The translations under genes and the position numbers were made by a program. Of a DNA stretch of 64,000 nucleotides, positions 25,273 through 36,318 are shown in pieces. The stretch comes from Streptomyces sp. NBC_01294 (GTDB taxonomy: Bacteria > Actinomycetota > Actinomycetes > Streptomycetales > Streptomycetaceae), in NCBI RefSeq assembly GCF_035917235.1, contig NZ_CP108423.1, forward strand, positions 5,485,501 through 5,549,500, in the 5' to 3' direction. A model generated the notes under the pieces. The model searched no databases and was not told the DNA's origin. It saw only the letters and a program-made list of their open reading frames with translations. How positions within the stretch are numbered: position 1 is the stretch's first letter; each line of letters opens with the position of its first letter.

Positions 25273-26265
25273 ATGGCCACCAGGAAGAATTCCACCGACG
25301 ATCTGCTCGCCCCGCTCACCCTCGCGGTGGGGCAGGAGGAGCTGCTGCTCGACCGTGCCGTGCGGGAGGTGGTGGTGGCCGCCCGGGCCGCCGATGCCGA
25401 CACGGACGTCCGGGACCTCGCCTCCGAGCAGCTCCAGCCCGGCACGCTGGCCGAGCTGACGAGCCCCTCCCTCTTCTCCGAGCGCAAGGTCCTGGTCGTG
25501 CGCAACGCACAGGACCTGTCCGCGGACTCGGTGAAGGAGGTCAAGGCCTACCTCGACGCGCCCTACGAGGAGATCGTCCTGGTCCTCCTCCACGCGGGCG
25601 GGGCCAAGGGCAAGGGCCTGCTGGACGCGGCGCGGAAGGCGGGCGCGCGGGAGATCGCCTGCCCGAAGATGACGAAGGCGGCGGACCGGCTGTCGTTCGT
25701 TCGCGGCGAGTTCCGCACGCTGGGCCGCTCGGCGACCCCGGAGGCCTGCCAGACCCTGGTCGACGCGATCGGCAGCGACCTGCGGGAGCTGGCGAGCGCG
25801 GCGGCGCAGCTGTGCGCGGACGTCGAGGGAACCATCGACGAGGCCGTGGTCGGCCGCTACTACACGGGCCGGGCCGAGGCCTCCAGCTTCACGGTCGCCG
25901 ACCGGGCGGTGGAAGGACGTGCGGCCGAGGCCCTGGAGGCCCTGCGCTGGTCCCTGTCCACCGGGGTGGCGCCGGTCCTGATCACCAGCGCCCTGGCCCA
26001 GGCGGTGCGCGCGATCGGCAAGCTGGCCTCCGCCCCGCGCGGGGCCCGCCCGGGCGACCTCGCCCGGGACCTGGGCATGCCGCCGTGGAAGATCGACCGG
26101 GTCCGCCAGCAGATGCGGGGCTGGTCGGCGGACGGCGTCTCGGACGCGCTGCGCGCCGTGGCCGCCGCCGACGCGGGAGTCAAGGGCGGCGGTGACGACC
26201 CCGAATACGCGCTGGAGAAGGCGGTCGTGGCGGTGGCCCGCGCGGCCCGCCCGCAGCGCCAGTAG
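25273..26265 (+). CDS. holA: DNA polymerase III subunit delta
   Basis: 330 aa. Delta opens the sliding clamp as part of the clamp loader. Features: TLAVGQEELLLDRAVREVV at the N-terminus, LTSPSLFSERKVLVVRNA, SDLRELASAAAQLCAD near residue 180, and the C-terminal helical LGMPPWKIDRVRQQMRGW. ATG 25273 gives MATRKN; ATG 25261 (MLEAMATRKN) is also possible, as GGAGG sits only 2 nt before 25273. It lies in the conserved comEC-yceI-holA-rpsT order. Confidence 0.93.
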   Translation: MATRKNSTDDLLAPLTLAVGQEELLLDRAVREVVVAARAADADTDVRDLASEQLQPGTLAELTSPSLFSERKVLVVRNAQDLSADSVKEVKAYLDAPYEEIVLVLLHAGGAKGKGLLDAARKAGAREIACPKMTKAADRLSFVRGEFRTLGRSATPEACQTLVDAIGSDLRELASAAAQLCADVEGTIDEAVVGRYYTGRAEASSFTVADRAVEGRAAEALEALRWSLSTGVAPVLITSALAQAVRAIGKLASAPRGARPGDLARDLGMPPWKIDRVRQQMRGWSADGVSDALRAVAAADAGVKGGGDDPEYALEKAVVAVARAARPQRQ

Positions 26266-26841
26266 GACCCGTCCTGCCGGCGGCCCGGGCCCGGCTCACG
26301 CGCGTACGACCCGGTACGAGTCGCGCTTCTCCGCTGTGCGATGCGCGGCACCATGACGCGGGCTCGGCCGACGCAGCCCCGGTAGGCATGCCCCGGCCCT
26401 GCCCGGGGTGGGCGCCCCGGGCCGGGGCCAGAATGGGCCATGGCCATAGCCATGGCATGGGCCGCGGTGGGGGAGAGGCGGCCCTGCCGGCGCCCGTCCG
26501 GCGCCTGATCGTCCGCAGCCGGGAAGCCGGCGAGGTGCGCTCCGCCCCATACGCGGACTGGCTGGTCAGCGTCGTCTACAGCCTCGTCCACGCCGCCCGG
26601 CGGACGCCCCGAGGTCCTGACCTCGACGGTCCTCGCCACCGGCGCTGCCGGGACGCGGCGGGGCCCGGATAACGCGAAGGCCCCGGCGCCACCCTGGGGA
26701 AGGGTGGCGGCCGGGGCCTTCGGTCACTGCTTCGGTTGCGCCGCACCCGCGTGGCGAACGCTTCGTGTGCGGCGCGGGGTGCCGGTCGGGAGCGGGAGAG
26801 AGGGCCCGCTGGATCCCTGCCCGGCGATCACATCAGGGAGC
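26266..26841. other. 576-bp region between holA and rpsT with no convincing gene
   Basis: Contains short open frames on both strands (for example from 26433 on the plus strand, beginning MGHGHSHGMGRGGG), but none has a good ribosome site or recognisable domain. A small palindromic stretch with repeated CCATGG lies at 26437-26458. The bidirectional hairpin at 26676-26721 is inside. It may hold the debris of a deleted gene; the His-rich N-terminus is reminiscent of metal-binding membrane proteins but that is weak. Confidence 0.4.
26676..26721. terminator. Bidirectional hairpin terminator between holA and rpsT
   Basis: GAAGGCCCCGGCGCCACCC (26676-26694) pairs with 26702-26721 with one bulge, loop TGGGGAA. 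Long GC stem starting 120 bp downstream of the rpsT stop. Confidence 0.75.
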
Positions 26842-27108
26842 TCAGCCCTGCAGGGAGGCAACCTTGGAGGCCAGCGCCGACTTCTTGTTGGCGGCGGCGT
26901 TCTTGTGGATGACACCCTTCGAGACAGCCTTGTCGAGCGCACGCGAGGCGGCGCGAGAAGCCACGGTGGCCTTCTCGACGTCACCGGCGACGACGGCCTC
27001 GCGGGCCTTGCGGATCGCGGTCTTGAGCGAGGACTTGACGGCCTTGTTGCGCAGGCGCGCCTTCTCGTTCGTCTTGTTCCGCTTGATCTGGGACTTGATG
27101 TTCGCCAC
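26842..27108 (-). CDS. rpsT: 30S ribosomal protein S20
   Basis: 88 aa, small-subunit primary binding protein. Starts [20 protein letters not shown] and contains [17 protein letters not shown], all diagnostic. GTG at 27108 is preceded by AAAAGG 8 nt upstream. It is transcribed divergently from lepA; the 257 bp between (27109-27365) should hold both promoters. Confidence 0.98.
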   Translation of the reverse strand: MANIKSQIKRNKTNEKARLRNKAVKSSLKTAIRKAREAVVAGDVEKATVASRAASRALDKAVSKGVIHKNAAANKKSALASKVASLQG

Positions 27109-27365
27109 GAAAGAGCCTTTTCAGGTTCAGAGTTTCATCTTCGGATTGTGTCCCGACAGCTGAGAGGGCATACGAGACACAGCTGCCCAGGCTACCAGGC
27201 GCGCTCCTGGCGGCCCAAACCGAGCGCACTGCCCCGTCCATGGGACCATGGGAGTCTGCGTATAGATCCGACTGCGCGCCGCCGAGAGCGACGGGAGCCG
27301 GACTTTCGCCCCGACCGACGCTCCGCAAACGCTTTCCGACTGCGACCCGAGAATCAGGACACTGC

Positions 27366-29231
27366 GTGCCCGCGATCCCCAGCCACGTGCCCGAGCCGAG
27401 CCGTACCGACCCGGCGCTGATCCGCAACTTCTGCATCATCGCGCACATCGACCACGGCAAGTCGACCCTTGCCGACCGGATGCTCCAGCTCACCGGTGTG
27501 GTCGACCAGCGGCAGATGCGCGCCCAGTACCTCGACCGCATGGACATCGAGCGTGAGCGCGGCATCACGATCAAGTCCCAGGCGGTCCGTCTGCCCTGGG
27601 CCCCCACCACGGGCGAGGGCCTGGGCACCACCCACGTCCTCAACATGATCGACACCCCCGGGCACGTCGACTTCACCTACGAGGTCTCGCGCTCCCTCGC
27701 CGCGTGCGAGGGCACCGTCCTCCTCGTGGACGCCGCCCAGGGCATCGAGGCCCAGACCCTCGCCAACCTGTACCTGGCGATGGAGAAGGACCTCGCGATC
27801 GTCCCGGTCCTGAACAAGATCGACCTGCCGGCCGCCCAGCCGGAGAAGTTCGCCGAGGAGCTCGCGAACCTGGTCGGCTGCCAGCCGGAGGACGTGCTGC
27901 GCGTCTCGGCGAAGACCGGTCTCGGCGTGGACGCACTGCTCGACAAGATCGTCGCCACGGTCCCGGCCCCGGTCGGCCCCAAGGACGCCCCGGCCCGCGC
28001 GATGATCTTCGACTCGGTCTACGACTCGTACCGCGGTGTCGTGACCTACGTCCGTGTCGTCGACGGCCAGCTCAACAAGCGCGAGCGCATCCGGATGATG
28101 TCGACCGGCGCCACGCACGAGCTGCTGGAGATCGGTGTCTCCTCCCCGGAGATGACCCCGGCCGACGGCATCGGCGTCGGCGAGGTGGGCTACATCATCA
28201 CCGGAGTGAAGGACGTCCGTCAGTCCAAGGTCGGTGACACCATCACCAGCCTGCACAACGGCGCGACCGAGGCCCTCGGCGGCTACAAGGACCCGCGTCC
28301 GATGGTCTTCTCCGGCCTGTACCCGCTCGACGGCTCGGACTACCCGGACCTGCGCGAGGCCCTCGACAAGCTGCAGCTCAACGACGCCGCGCTGGTCTAC
28401 GAGCCGGAGACCTCGGCGGCGCTCGGCTTCGGCTTCCGCGTCGGCTTCCTCGGCCTGCTCCACCTCGACGTGGTGCGCGAGCGCCTGGAGCGCGAGTTCG
28501 GTCTCGACCTGATCGCCACCGCGCCGAACGTGGTCTACCGGGTCGTCATGGAGGACGGCAAGGAAGTCTCCGTCACCAACCCGAGCGAGTTCCCCGAGGG
28601 CAAGATCTCGGACGTGTTCGAGCCGGTCGTCCGGGCCACCCTGCTCGCGCCCTCCGAGTTCATCGGCGCGATCATGGAGCTCTGCCAGCAGCGCCGCGGC
28701 ACCCTCCTCGGGATGGACTACCTCTCCGAGGACCGCGTCGAGATCCGCTACACGCTCCCGCTCGCGGAGATCGTCTTCGACTTCTTCGACCAGCTGAAGT
28801 CCAAGACGCGCGGCTACGCCTCCCTGGACTACGAGCCCACCGGCGAGCAGTCCGGCAGCCTGGTCAAGGTCGACATCCTTCTCCACGGCGACAAGGTCGA
28901 CGCCTTCTCCGCCGTCTGCCACAAGGACGCCGCCTACGCCTACGGCGTGCGCCTGGTCGCCAAGCTGCGCGAGCTCATCCCGCGGCAGGCCTTCGAGATC
29001 CCGATCCAGGCGGCCGTCGGCTCCCGCGTCATCGCCCGCGAGACCATCCGCGCCATCCGCAAGGACGTCCTCGCCAAGTGCTACGGCGGTGACATCTCCC
29101 GTAAGCGGAAGCTGCTGGAGAAGCAGAAGGAAGGCAAGAAGCGGATGAAGATGGTCGGCTCCGTGGAGGTCCCGCAGGAGGCCTTCATCGCCGTCCTCTC
29201 CAGTGACGAGTCCAGCGGCAAGAAGAAGTAG
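27366..29231 (+). CDS. lepA: Translation factor LepA (EF4)
   Basis: 621 aa ribosome-associated GTPase that back-translocates or helps initiation. G motifs: [13 protein letters not shown] (G1), [10 protein letters not shown] (G2), [16 protein letters not shown] (G3), [13 protein letters not shown] (G4), SAKTGLG (G5). The LepA-specific C-terminal domain ends in [28 protein letters not shown] at 27366, with AGGA about 8 nt upstream; the longer reading frame start at 27240 is rejected because it adds a non-conserved extension. Confidence 0.98.
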   Translation: MPAIPSHVPEPSRTDPALIRNFCIIAHIDHGKSTLADRMLQLTGVVDQRQMRAQYLDRMDIERERGITIKSQAVRLPWAPTTGEGLGTTHVLNMIDTPGHVDFTYEVSRSLAACEGTVLLVDAAQGIEAQTLANLYLAMEKDLAIVPVLNKIDLPAAQPEKFAEELANLVGCQPEDVLRVSAKTGLGVDALLDKIVATVPAPVGPKDAPARAMIFDSVYDSYRGVVTYVRVVDGQLNKRERIRMMSTGATHELLEIGVSSPEMTPADGIGVGEVGYIITGVKDVRQSKVGDTITSLHNGATEALGGYKDPRPMVFSGLYPLDGSDYPDLREALDKLQLNDAALVYEPETSAALGFGFRVGFLGLLHLDVVRERLEREFGLDLIATAPNVVYRVVMEDGKEVSVTNPSEFPEGKISDVFEPVVRATLLAPSEFIGAIMELCQQRRGTLLGMDYLSEDRVEIRYTLPLAEIVFDFFDQLKSKTRGYASLDYEPTGEQSGSLVKVDILLHGDKVDAFSAVCHKDAAYAYGVRLVAKLRELIPRQAFEIPIQAAVGSRVIARETIRAIRKDVLAKCYGGDISRKRKLLEKQKEGKKRMKMVGSVEVPQEAFIAVLSSDESSGKKK

Positions 29232-29257
29232 CAGCCCCGCCGTCACCCGACGAGAGC

Positions 29258-29293
29258 AGGCCCCCGCGCACCGACGCGGGGGCCTGTTTCGTT
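29258..29293 (+). terminator. Intrinsic terminator of lepA
   Basis: AGGCCCCCGCG (29258-29268) pairs with CGCGGGGGCCT (29275-29285), loop CACCGA, followed by GTTTCGTT. It lies 27 nt after the lepA stop. Confidence 0.88.
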
Positions 29294-29467
29294 ATGAACC
29301 GGCCGCTTGCGAGCTCTTACGCGCACGCCGGACGGCCTCTAGTCTGATCACTGCTCGACGGTTACTCGCCAGTTTAAAGAGTCAACGGCTGTAAACCCGC
29401 CAGTCCCAAGCGCCCCCCAAGCGCCCCACGCCCACGCACTGCCGCGTGGATCGGTCCGGAGGATGTC

Positions 29468-31360
<1,893 letters not shown>

Positions 31361-31476
31361 CGCTTGCCGCGGGCTTGGCGGGGCGGGGCGGCTGGGCCGC
31401 CCCGCACACCCCGCCCCTCCCGGGCGGGCCCCGGTGGTGGGGCCGGCGGGCCGTGCCTCCCTGCGGGCCGCTTCCC

Positions 31477-31674
31477 GGGGCTCCGCCCCGGACCCCGCGC
31501 CTCAAACGCCGGCGGGGCTGGAATTGCCGGGGCTCCGTCACGGATGTCGCGCCTCAAGCGTCGGCGGGGCTGAGAGAGCGGGGCTCCGCCCCGGACCCCG
31601 CGCTTCAAACGCCGGCGGGGCTGGAATTGCCGGGGCTCCGTCACGGATGTCGCGCCTCAAACGCAGGCGGGGCC
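31477..31674 (-). repeat. Tandem duplication of a 103-bp pair of GC-rich intergenic repeats
   Basis: Four ~44-bp units, each running GGGGCTCCG...GGCGGGGCTG, lie at 31477-31520, 31529-31572, 31580-31623 and 31632-31674. Units 1 and 3 are nearly identical (CCGCCCCGGACCCCGCG type), as are units 2 and 4 (CCGTCACGGATGTCGCG type), with 103 bp between partners, so a two-unit block was duplicated. The units are reverse-complement relatives of the repeats at 5926 and 50802. They fill the hemW upstream gap (31361-31718), which otherwise shows only a G/C-rich spacer. Confidence 0.9.
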
Positions 31675-31718
31675 GGATCGGCGTTCGTGGGGCTGGGTTC
31701 GTGCGGGATGATGGGGGT

Positions 31719-32951
31719 ATGCCTTCCGCACTGCCCGACGGTGAACCCATGCCCGAAGACGGCTCGCTGCCGTCGCATGCCCTGGAAGGGGCGGGGGAGC
31801 GGCCGCTCGGGTTCTACCTGCACGTCCCGTACTGCGCCACGCGCTGCGGGTACTGCGACTTCAACACCTACACGGCCACCGAGCTGCGGGGCACCGGAGG
31901 CGTGCTCGCCTCCCGGGAGAACTACGCCGACACCCTGATCGACGAGGTCCGCCTCGCCCGCAAGGTGCTCGGCGACGACCCGAGGGCCGTGCGGACGGTG
32001 TTCGTGGGCGGCGGTACGCCGACGCTGCTGCCCGCCGGGGACCTCGTCCGGATGCTCGCGGCGATCCGGGACGAATTCGGCCTGGCCGAGGATGCCGAGA
32101 TCACGACGGAAGCCAATCCGGAGTCGGTCGGCCCGCAGTACCTGGCCGAGCTGCGCGCCGGCGGCTTCAACCGGATCTCCTTCGGCATGCAGAGCGCGAA
32201 GCAGCACGTCCTGAAGGTGCTGGACCGCACCCACACGCCGGGCCGCCCCGAGGCGTGCGTCGCGGAGGCGCGGGCGGCGGGGTTCGAGCACGTCAACCTC
32301 GACCTGATCTACGGCACCCCGGGGGAGTCGGACGACGACTGGCGTGCGTCGCTCTCGGCGGCGCTGGGGGCCGGGCCGGACCACATCAGCGCCTACGCGC
32401 TGATCGTGGAGGAGGGCACGCAGCTGGCGCGGCGGATCCGCCGGGGCGAGGTCCCGATGACCGACGACGACGTGCACGCCGACCGGTACCTGATCGCCGA
32501 CGAGGTCATGGCCGAGGCCGGGTACCACTGGTACGAGGTGTCGAACTGGGCCACCACCGAGGCCGGGCGCTGCCTGCACAACGAGCTGTACTGGCGCGGC
32601 GCCGACTGGTGGGGCGCCGGCCCGGGCGCGCACTCGCACGTGGGCGGGGTGCGCTGGTGGAACGTGAAGCACCCCGGCGCGTACGCCGCCGCGCTCGCGG
32701 AGGGGCGCTCGCCCGGCGCCGGGCGGGAGCTCCTGTCGCAGGAGGACCGGCGGGTGGAGCGGATCCTGCTGGAGCTGCGGCTCGTGGACGGCGTCCCGCT
32801 GTCCCTGCTCGCCCCGGCCGGGCTCGCCGCCTCCCGCAAGGCCCTCGCCGACGGGCTGCTGGACGCCGCGCCGTACGAGGCCGGGCGGGCCGTCCTGACC
32901 CTGCGGGGGCGGCTGCTGGCCGACGCCGTGGTCCGGGACCTGGTGGACTGA
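31719..32951 (+). CDS. hemW: Radical SAM heme chaperone HemW
   Basis: 410 aa. The CxxxCxxC cluster motif is in VPYCATRCGYCDF near residue 35, which in HemW lacks the extra Cys of HemN, and GGGTPTLLPAGDL, EANPES, RISFGMQSAK and DLIYGTPGES follow in order. HemW binds heme and delivers it to respiratory enzymes; older annotations call it oxygen-independent coproporphyrinogen oxidase. ATG at 31719 has GATGAT (31707-31712) 6 nt upstream and no clear ribosome site, so a leaderless transcript is likely. Confidence 0.93.
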   Translation: MPSALPDGEPMPEDGSLPSHALEGAGERPLGFYLHVPYCATRCGYCDFNTYTATELRGTGGVLASRENYADTLIDEVRLARKVLGDDPRAVRTVFVGGGTPTLLPAGDLVRMLAAIRDEFGLAEDAEITTEANPESVGPQYLAELRAGGFNRISFGMQSAKQHVLKVLDRTHTPGRPEACVAEARAAGFEHVNLDLIYGTPGESDDDWRASLSAALGAGPDHISAYALIVEEGTQLARRIRRGEVPMTDDDVHADRYLIADEVMAEAGYHWYEVSNWATTEAGRCLHNELYWRGADWWGAGPGAHSHVGGVRWWNVKHPGAYAAALAEGRSPGAGRELLSQEDRRVERILLELRLVDGVPLSLLAPAGLAASRKALADGLLDAAPYEAGRAVLTLRGRLLADAVVRDLVD

Positions 32952-33051
32952 TCACTCCACGGAGTGAATCGCTGCGAATGAGCGCAGGCGCGGCCTAGCC
33001 TGTTCGTAGCCTTCTGTCGCATACCCGGCGGCAGAAGTGGAGGGCACGGAG

Positions 33052-33606
33052 ATGACCGCTGTGGACGATCGCCGGATGACCGAGTACTTCGAGAGCTTCG
33101 AGGCTCCCGAGGGGGTCAAGGTTGAGCTCCTCAGGGGGGAAATCGTGATGATGGCGGGGCCCGACGTGGTCCACAACCTGATCGTCCTGTTCGTCCAGCG
33201 GCAGATCCCGGTCGGATGCTGGTACCCGCTCCAGACGCAGGACGTGGACATTCCGGCGGAGTCGTCCGAGCCGCAGCCGGACCTCGTGGTCCTGCCGACC
33301 GAGGCAGCGCCTGAGTCGGGCCGTTTGGTGCCCGCCTCAGCTCTGGCGATGGTGGTTGAGGTCGTCTCCAAGACCAGCAAGCTGCGCGACCACGTGACGA
33401 AGCGCTCCATCTACGCGGCGGGCGGCATCCCCACCTATTTGATCATCGACCCCTTCCAGGCCAAGTGCGTGGTGCTGACCGAACCCTTCGGCGCCGGAGA
33501 CGAAGCCGACTACCGGACCGAGCGGACCAGCAAGTTCGGTGAACCGGTCCCGCTCGACGTCCTCGGTGTCACGCTCGACACCGCGGAGTTCGGCACCCTG
33601 CCGTAG
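33052..33606 (+). CDS. Uma2 family endonuclease-like protein (DUF820)
   Basis: 184 aa. PD-(D/E)xK nuclease fold: KVELLRGEIVMM (first acidic residues), SEPQPDLVVLP (the PD motif, about residue 83), and MVVEVVSKTSKLRDHVTKR (E..K, about residues 102-120). Uma2 proteins occur in many copies in streptomycetes and cyanobacteria with unclear roles. ATG at 33052 has GGAGG about 9 nt upstream; GTG at 33037 is an alternative. It converges with the DUF3097 gene, 1 bp apart. Confidence 0.88.
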   Translation: MTAVDDRRMTEYFESFEAPEGVKVELLRGEIVMMAGPDVVHNLIVLFVQRQIPVGCWYPLQTQDVDIPAESSEPQPDLVVLPTEAAPESGRLVPASALAMVVEVVSKTSKLRDHVTKRSIYAAGGIPTYLIIDPFQAKCVVLTEPFGAGDEADYRTERTSKFGEPVPLDVLGVTLDTAEFGTLP

Positions 33607-33607
33607 C

Positions 33608-34411
33608 TCAGACAGGTGCCGTCACGAAGTCGATCAGCTCCTCGACGCGGCCCAGGAGCGTCGGCTCCAGGTCCTTGTAGGACGTCACGCGGGACAGGAT
33701 GTGCTGCCAGGCGGCGCCCGTGTTCTCCGGCCAGCCCAGGGCCCGGCAGACGCCCGTCTTCCAGTCCTGGCCGCGGGGGACCACCGGCCACGCAGCGATG
33801 CCCAGCGCGGACGGCTTCACCGCCTGCCAGACGTCCACGTACGGGTGGCCCACGATCAGGACGTCCGCGGAGGTCACCGACGCCGCGATACGGGACTCCT
33901 TCGAGCCGGGCACCAGGTGGTCCACCAGGATCCCCAGGCGGGCGTCGGGGGCCGGCGCGAACTCCGCCACGACGGCCGGGAGGTCGTCGATGCCCTCCAG
34001 GTACTCCACCACCACGCCCTCGATGCGCAGGTCGTCGCCCCAGACCCGCTCCACCAGCTCCGCGTCGTGCCGGCCCTCGACGTAGATCCGCCCCGCCCGG
34101 GCCACCCGCGCCCGGGCACCCGGAACGGCGATCGACCCCGAGGCCGTACGGGCGGGCGCCGACGGGCCCCGGGGCGGGCGGACCAGGGTGACCACCGCGC
34201 CCTCCAGCAGGAACCCCCGCGGCTCCATCGGGAACACCCGCCGCTTGCCGAAGCGGTCCTCCAGGGTCACCGTGCCCGCCTCGCAGGCCACCACCGCGCC
34301 GCAGAAGTCCGTACCCGCCACCTCGACCACCAGGTCGGGTTCCGCCGCCACCTCCGGCACGGCCTTGGGTCGCTTCCACTGGGGGGTCAGGTCGGGGGAG
34401 TACTCGCGCAT
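33608..34411 (-). CDS. DUF3097 family protein
   Basis: 267 aa, starts MREYSPDLTPQWKRPK. Contains GRIYVEGRHDAELVERVWGD and LGILVDHLVPGSKESRIA, a TOPRIM-like set of acidic residues, and ADVLIVGHPYVDVWQAVKP. The family is nearly restricted to actinobacteria and its function is unknown; the TOPRIM resemblance suggests nucleic-acid or nucleotide chemistry, which is inference. The minus-strand neighbour at 34440 lies just upstream and could be in the same transcript (28-bp gap). Confidence 0.88.
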   Translation of the reverse strand: MREYSPDLTPQWKRPKAVPEVAAEPDLVVEVAGTDFCGAVVACEAGTVTLEDRFGKRRVFPMEPRGFLLEGAVVTLVRPPRGPSAPARTASGSIAVPGARARVARAGRIYVEGRHDAELVERVWGDDLRIEGVVVEYLEGIDDLPAVVAEFAPAPDARLGILVDHLVPGSKESRIAASVTSADVLIVGHPYVDVWQAVKPSALGIAAWPVVPRGQDWKTGVCRALGWPENTGAAWQHILSRVTSYKDLEPTLLGRVEELIDFVTAPV

Positions 34412-34439
34412 CCGGCCGACAGTAGGAGAGCCGGGCGGG

Positions 34440-35165
34440 TCACGCCTCCGACACGCCGAAACGGGCTGCCAGTGTGGCGCGTTGCGCACGCACGAAGTCC
34501 GCCCGGACCACCGCTCCGTGACCCGGCACGTACAGCGCGTCGTCACCGCCCAGCGACAGCAGCCGGTCCAGGGCGGCGGGCCACTGCCCGGGCATGGCGT
34601 CCGGGCCCGCCATGGGCTCGCCCGACTCCTCGACCAGGTCCCCGCAGAAGACCACCTCGCGCTCGCCCGGTACGAAGACGGCCAGGTCGTGCCCGCTGTG
34701 CCCGGGCCCCACGTTGGCCAGCAGCACCTGCAGCCCGCCCAGTTCCAGCGTCCACTCGCCCGACACCGCGTGCCGGGGCAGCACCAGCAGGTCCACCGCC
34801 TCCGCCGCCTCCGCCTCCGCGAGCCCCTGCCGGACCGCGTCCTCGCGCAGCTCCTCGCGTTCCGCCGCCAGCAGCGAGTCCAGCCCGACCGCCCCGAACA
34901 CCTCGGCCCCGGAGAAGGCGGCCCCGCCCAGGACATGATCGAAATGGCCGTGCGTGAATGCGATATGGGTCACGTGCCGGCCCGTCAGCCGCTCCGCCTC
35001 GGCCCGCACCTCGGCGCCCTCGCGCAGGCACGACCCGGGGTCGATCAGAAGGACCGAGTCCTCGCCCACCACCAGCCCCACGGTGCAGTCCCACACCGGC
35101 AGCCGCCGCCGGCCGGCCCGTCCGGTCAGCCGTTCCCAGCCCGCCTCTTCCCAACGCACGTCCAT
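34440..35165 (-). CDS. MBL-fold metallo-hydrolase
   Basis: 241 aa. The metal motif THGHFDHVLGG is near residue 70, with VGPGHSGHDLAVFVPGER (third His near 152), VVFCGDLVEE (bridging Asp near 172) and YVPGHG (last His near 214). This is the complete glyoxalase II/beta-lactamase-type ligand set. The substrate is unknown. Starts at ATG 35165, divergent from hrcA with about 136 bp between, and is followed by the DUF3097 gene. Confidence 0.9.
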   Translation of the reverse strand: MDVRWEEAGWERLTGRAGRRRLPVWDCTVGLVVGEDSVLLIDPGSCLREGAEVRAEAERLTGRHVTHIAFTHGHFDHVLGGAAFSGAEVFGAVGLDSLLAAEREELREDAVRQGLAEAEAAEAVDLLVLPRHAVSGEWTLELGGLQVLLANVGPGHSGHDLAVFVPGEREVVFCGDLVEESGEPMAGPDAMPGQWPAALDRLLSLGGDDALYVPGHGAVVRADFVRAQRATLAARFGVSEA

Positions 35166-35237
35166 GCCGCGACGCTACCCTGGCGGGCCTCCCTTGCCAG
35201 GGTCTTACTACCCGGCCGTACACTGAGCGGGGGATCT

Positions 35238-35264
35238 CTGGCACTCGAACGACCTGAGTGCCAA
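35238..35264. promoter_or_regulatory. CIRCE operator (HrcA binding site)
   Basis: CTGGCACTC, a 9-bp spacer (35247-35255), then GAGTGCCAA. This matches the CIRCE consensus TTAGCACTC-N9-GAGTGCTAA with conserved core and spacing. It lies 38 bp before the hrcA start, indicating autoregulation of the hrcA-dnaJ operon. Confidence 0.92.
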
Positions 35265-35301
35265 CGAACACGGCAACGGACCAGCTGGAGGTGTGCGCGC
35301 G

Positions 35302-36318
35302 ATGCTCAGCGAACGCAGACTCGAAGTGCTGCGCGCCATCGTCCAGGACTACGTCGGGACGGAGGAGCCGGTCGGTTCCAAGGCGCTCACCGAGCGGCAC
35401 CGGCTCGGCGTCTCGCCCGCCACCGTGCGCAACGACATGGCCGTGCTGGAGGACGAGGGCTACATCGCCCAGCCCCACACCAGTGCCGGCCGGATCCCCA
35501 CCGACAAGGGCTACCGGCTCTTCGTCGACAAGCTGGCGGGGGTCAAACCGCTGTCGTCGCCCGAGCGCCGGGCCATCCAGAACTTCCTCGACGGCGCCGT
35601 CGACCTCGACGACGTCGTCGGCCGCACGGTGCGGCTGCTCGCGCAGCTCACCCGGCAGGTCGCGGTGGTCCAGTACCCGAGCCTGACCCGGTCGACCGTC
35701 CGGCACGTGGAGCTGCTCTCGCTCGCTCCCGCGCGCCTGATGCTCGTACTGATCACGGACACCGGACGCGTCGAGCAGCGGCTCATCGACTGCCCGGGTC
35801 CCTTCGGCGAGACCTCGCTGGCCGACCTGCGGGCCCGGCTCAACAGCCGGGTCGTCGGCCGGCGCTTCACCGATGTACCCCCGCTCGTCCAGGACCTGCC
35901 CGAATCCTTCGAGGCCGAGGACCGCGGCACCGTCTCCACGGTGCTCTCGACGCTCCTCGAAACCCTGGTCGAGGAAGCCGAAGAGCGGCTGATGATCGGC
36001 GGCACCGCCAATCTCACCCGCTTCGGACACGATTTTCCCCTGACGATCAGGCCGGTGCTCGAAGCACTCGAGGAGCAGGTCGTGCTCCTCAAGCTGCTGG
36101 GCGAGGCCAACGAGTCGGGAATGGCCGTACGGATCGGGCATGAGAATGCCTACGAGGGACTGAACTCCACGTCCGTCGTCTCGGTCGGTTACGGTTCGGG
36201 CGGCGAAACCGTCGCCAAGCTCGGCGTGGTCGGACCGACCCGCATGGATTACCCCGGAACGATGGGAGCGGTACGCGCAGTGGCACGTTACGTCGGACAG
36301 ATCCTGGCGGAGTCGTAA
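35302..36318 (+). CDS. hrcA: Heat-inducible transcriptional repressor HrcA
   Basis: 338 aa. N-terminal winged helix ([20 protein letters not shown], then [20 protein letters not shown]) and the HrcA body with [17 protein letters not shown] and [20 protein letters not shown]. HrcA represses chaperone genes through CIRCE, with its activity tied to GroEL. ATG at 35302 has CTGGAGGTG 8 nt upstream. dnaJ follows with no gap after the TAA stop, so the pair is one operon. Confidence 0.97.
   Translation: MLSERRLEVLRAIVQDYVGTEEPVGSKALTERHRLGVSPATVRNDMAVLEDEGYIAQPHTSAGRIPTDKGYRLFVDKLAGVKPLSSPERRAIQNFLDGAVDLDDVVGRTVRLLAQLTRQVAVVQYPSLTRSTVRHVELLSLAPARLMLVLITDTGRVEQRLIDCPGPFGETSLADLRARLNSRVVGRRFTDVPPLVQDLPESFEAEDRGTVSTVLSTLLETLVEEAEERLMIGGTANLTRFGHDFPLTIRPVLEALEEQVVLLKLLGEANESGMAVRIGHENAYEGLNSTSVVSVGYGSGGETVAKLGVVGPTRMDYPGTMGAVRAVARYVGQILAES

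Noticed and set aside
24000..26195. Treating the continuation of the comEC frame as a genuine giant protein
   Set aside because: The extension is Arg/Gly/Pro-rich and reads yceI and holA in the wrong frame; those genes have clear domains in their own frames.
29340..29467. Small RNA upstream of fadD
   Set aside because: Only a possible -10 box and AT-rich patch are visible; no terminator or conserved fold was seen before the start codon.
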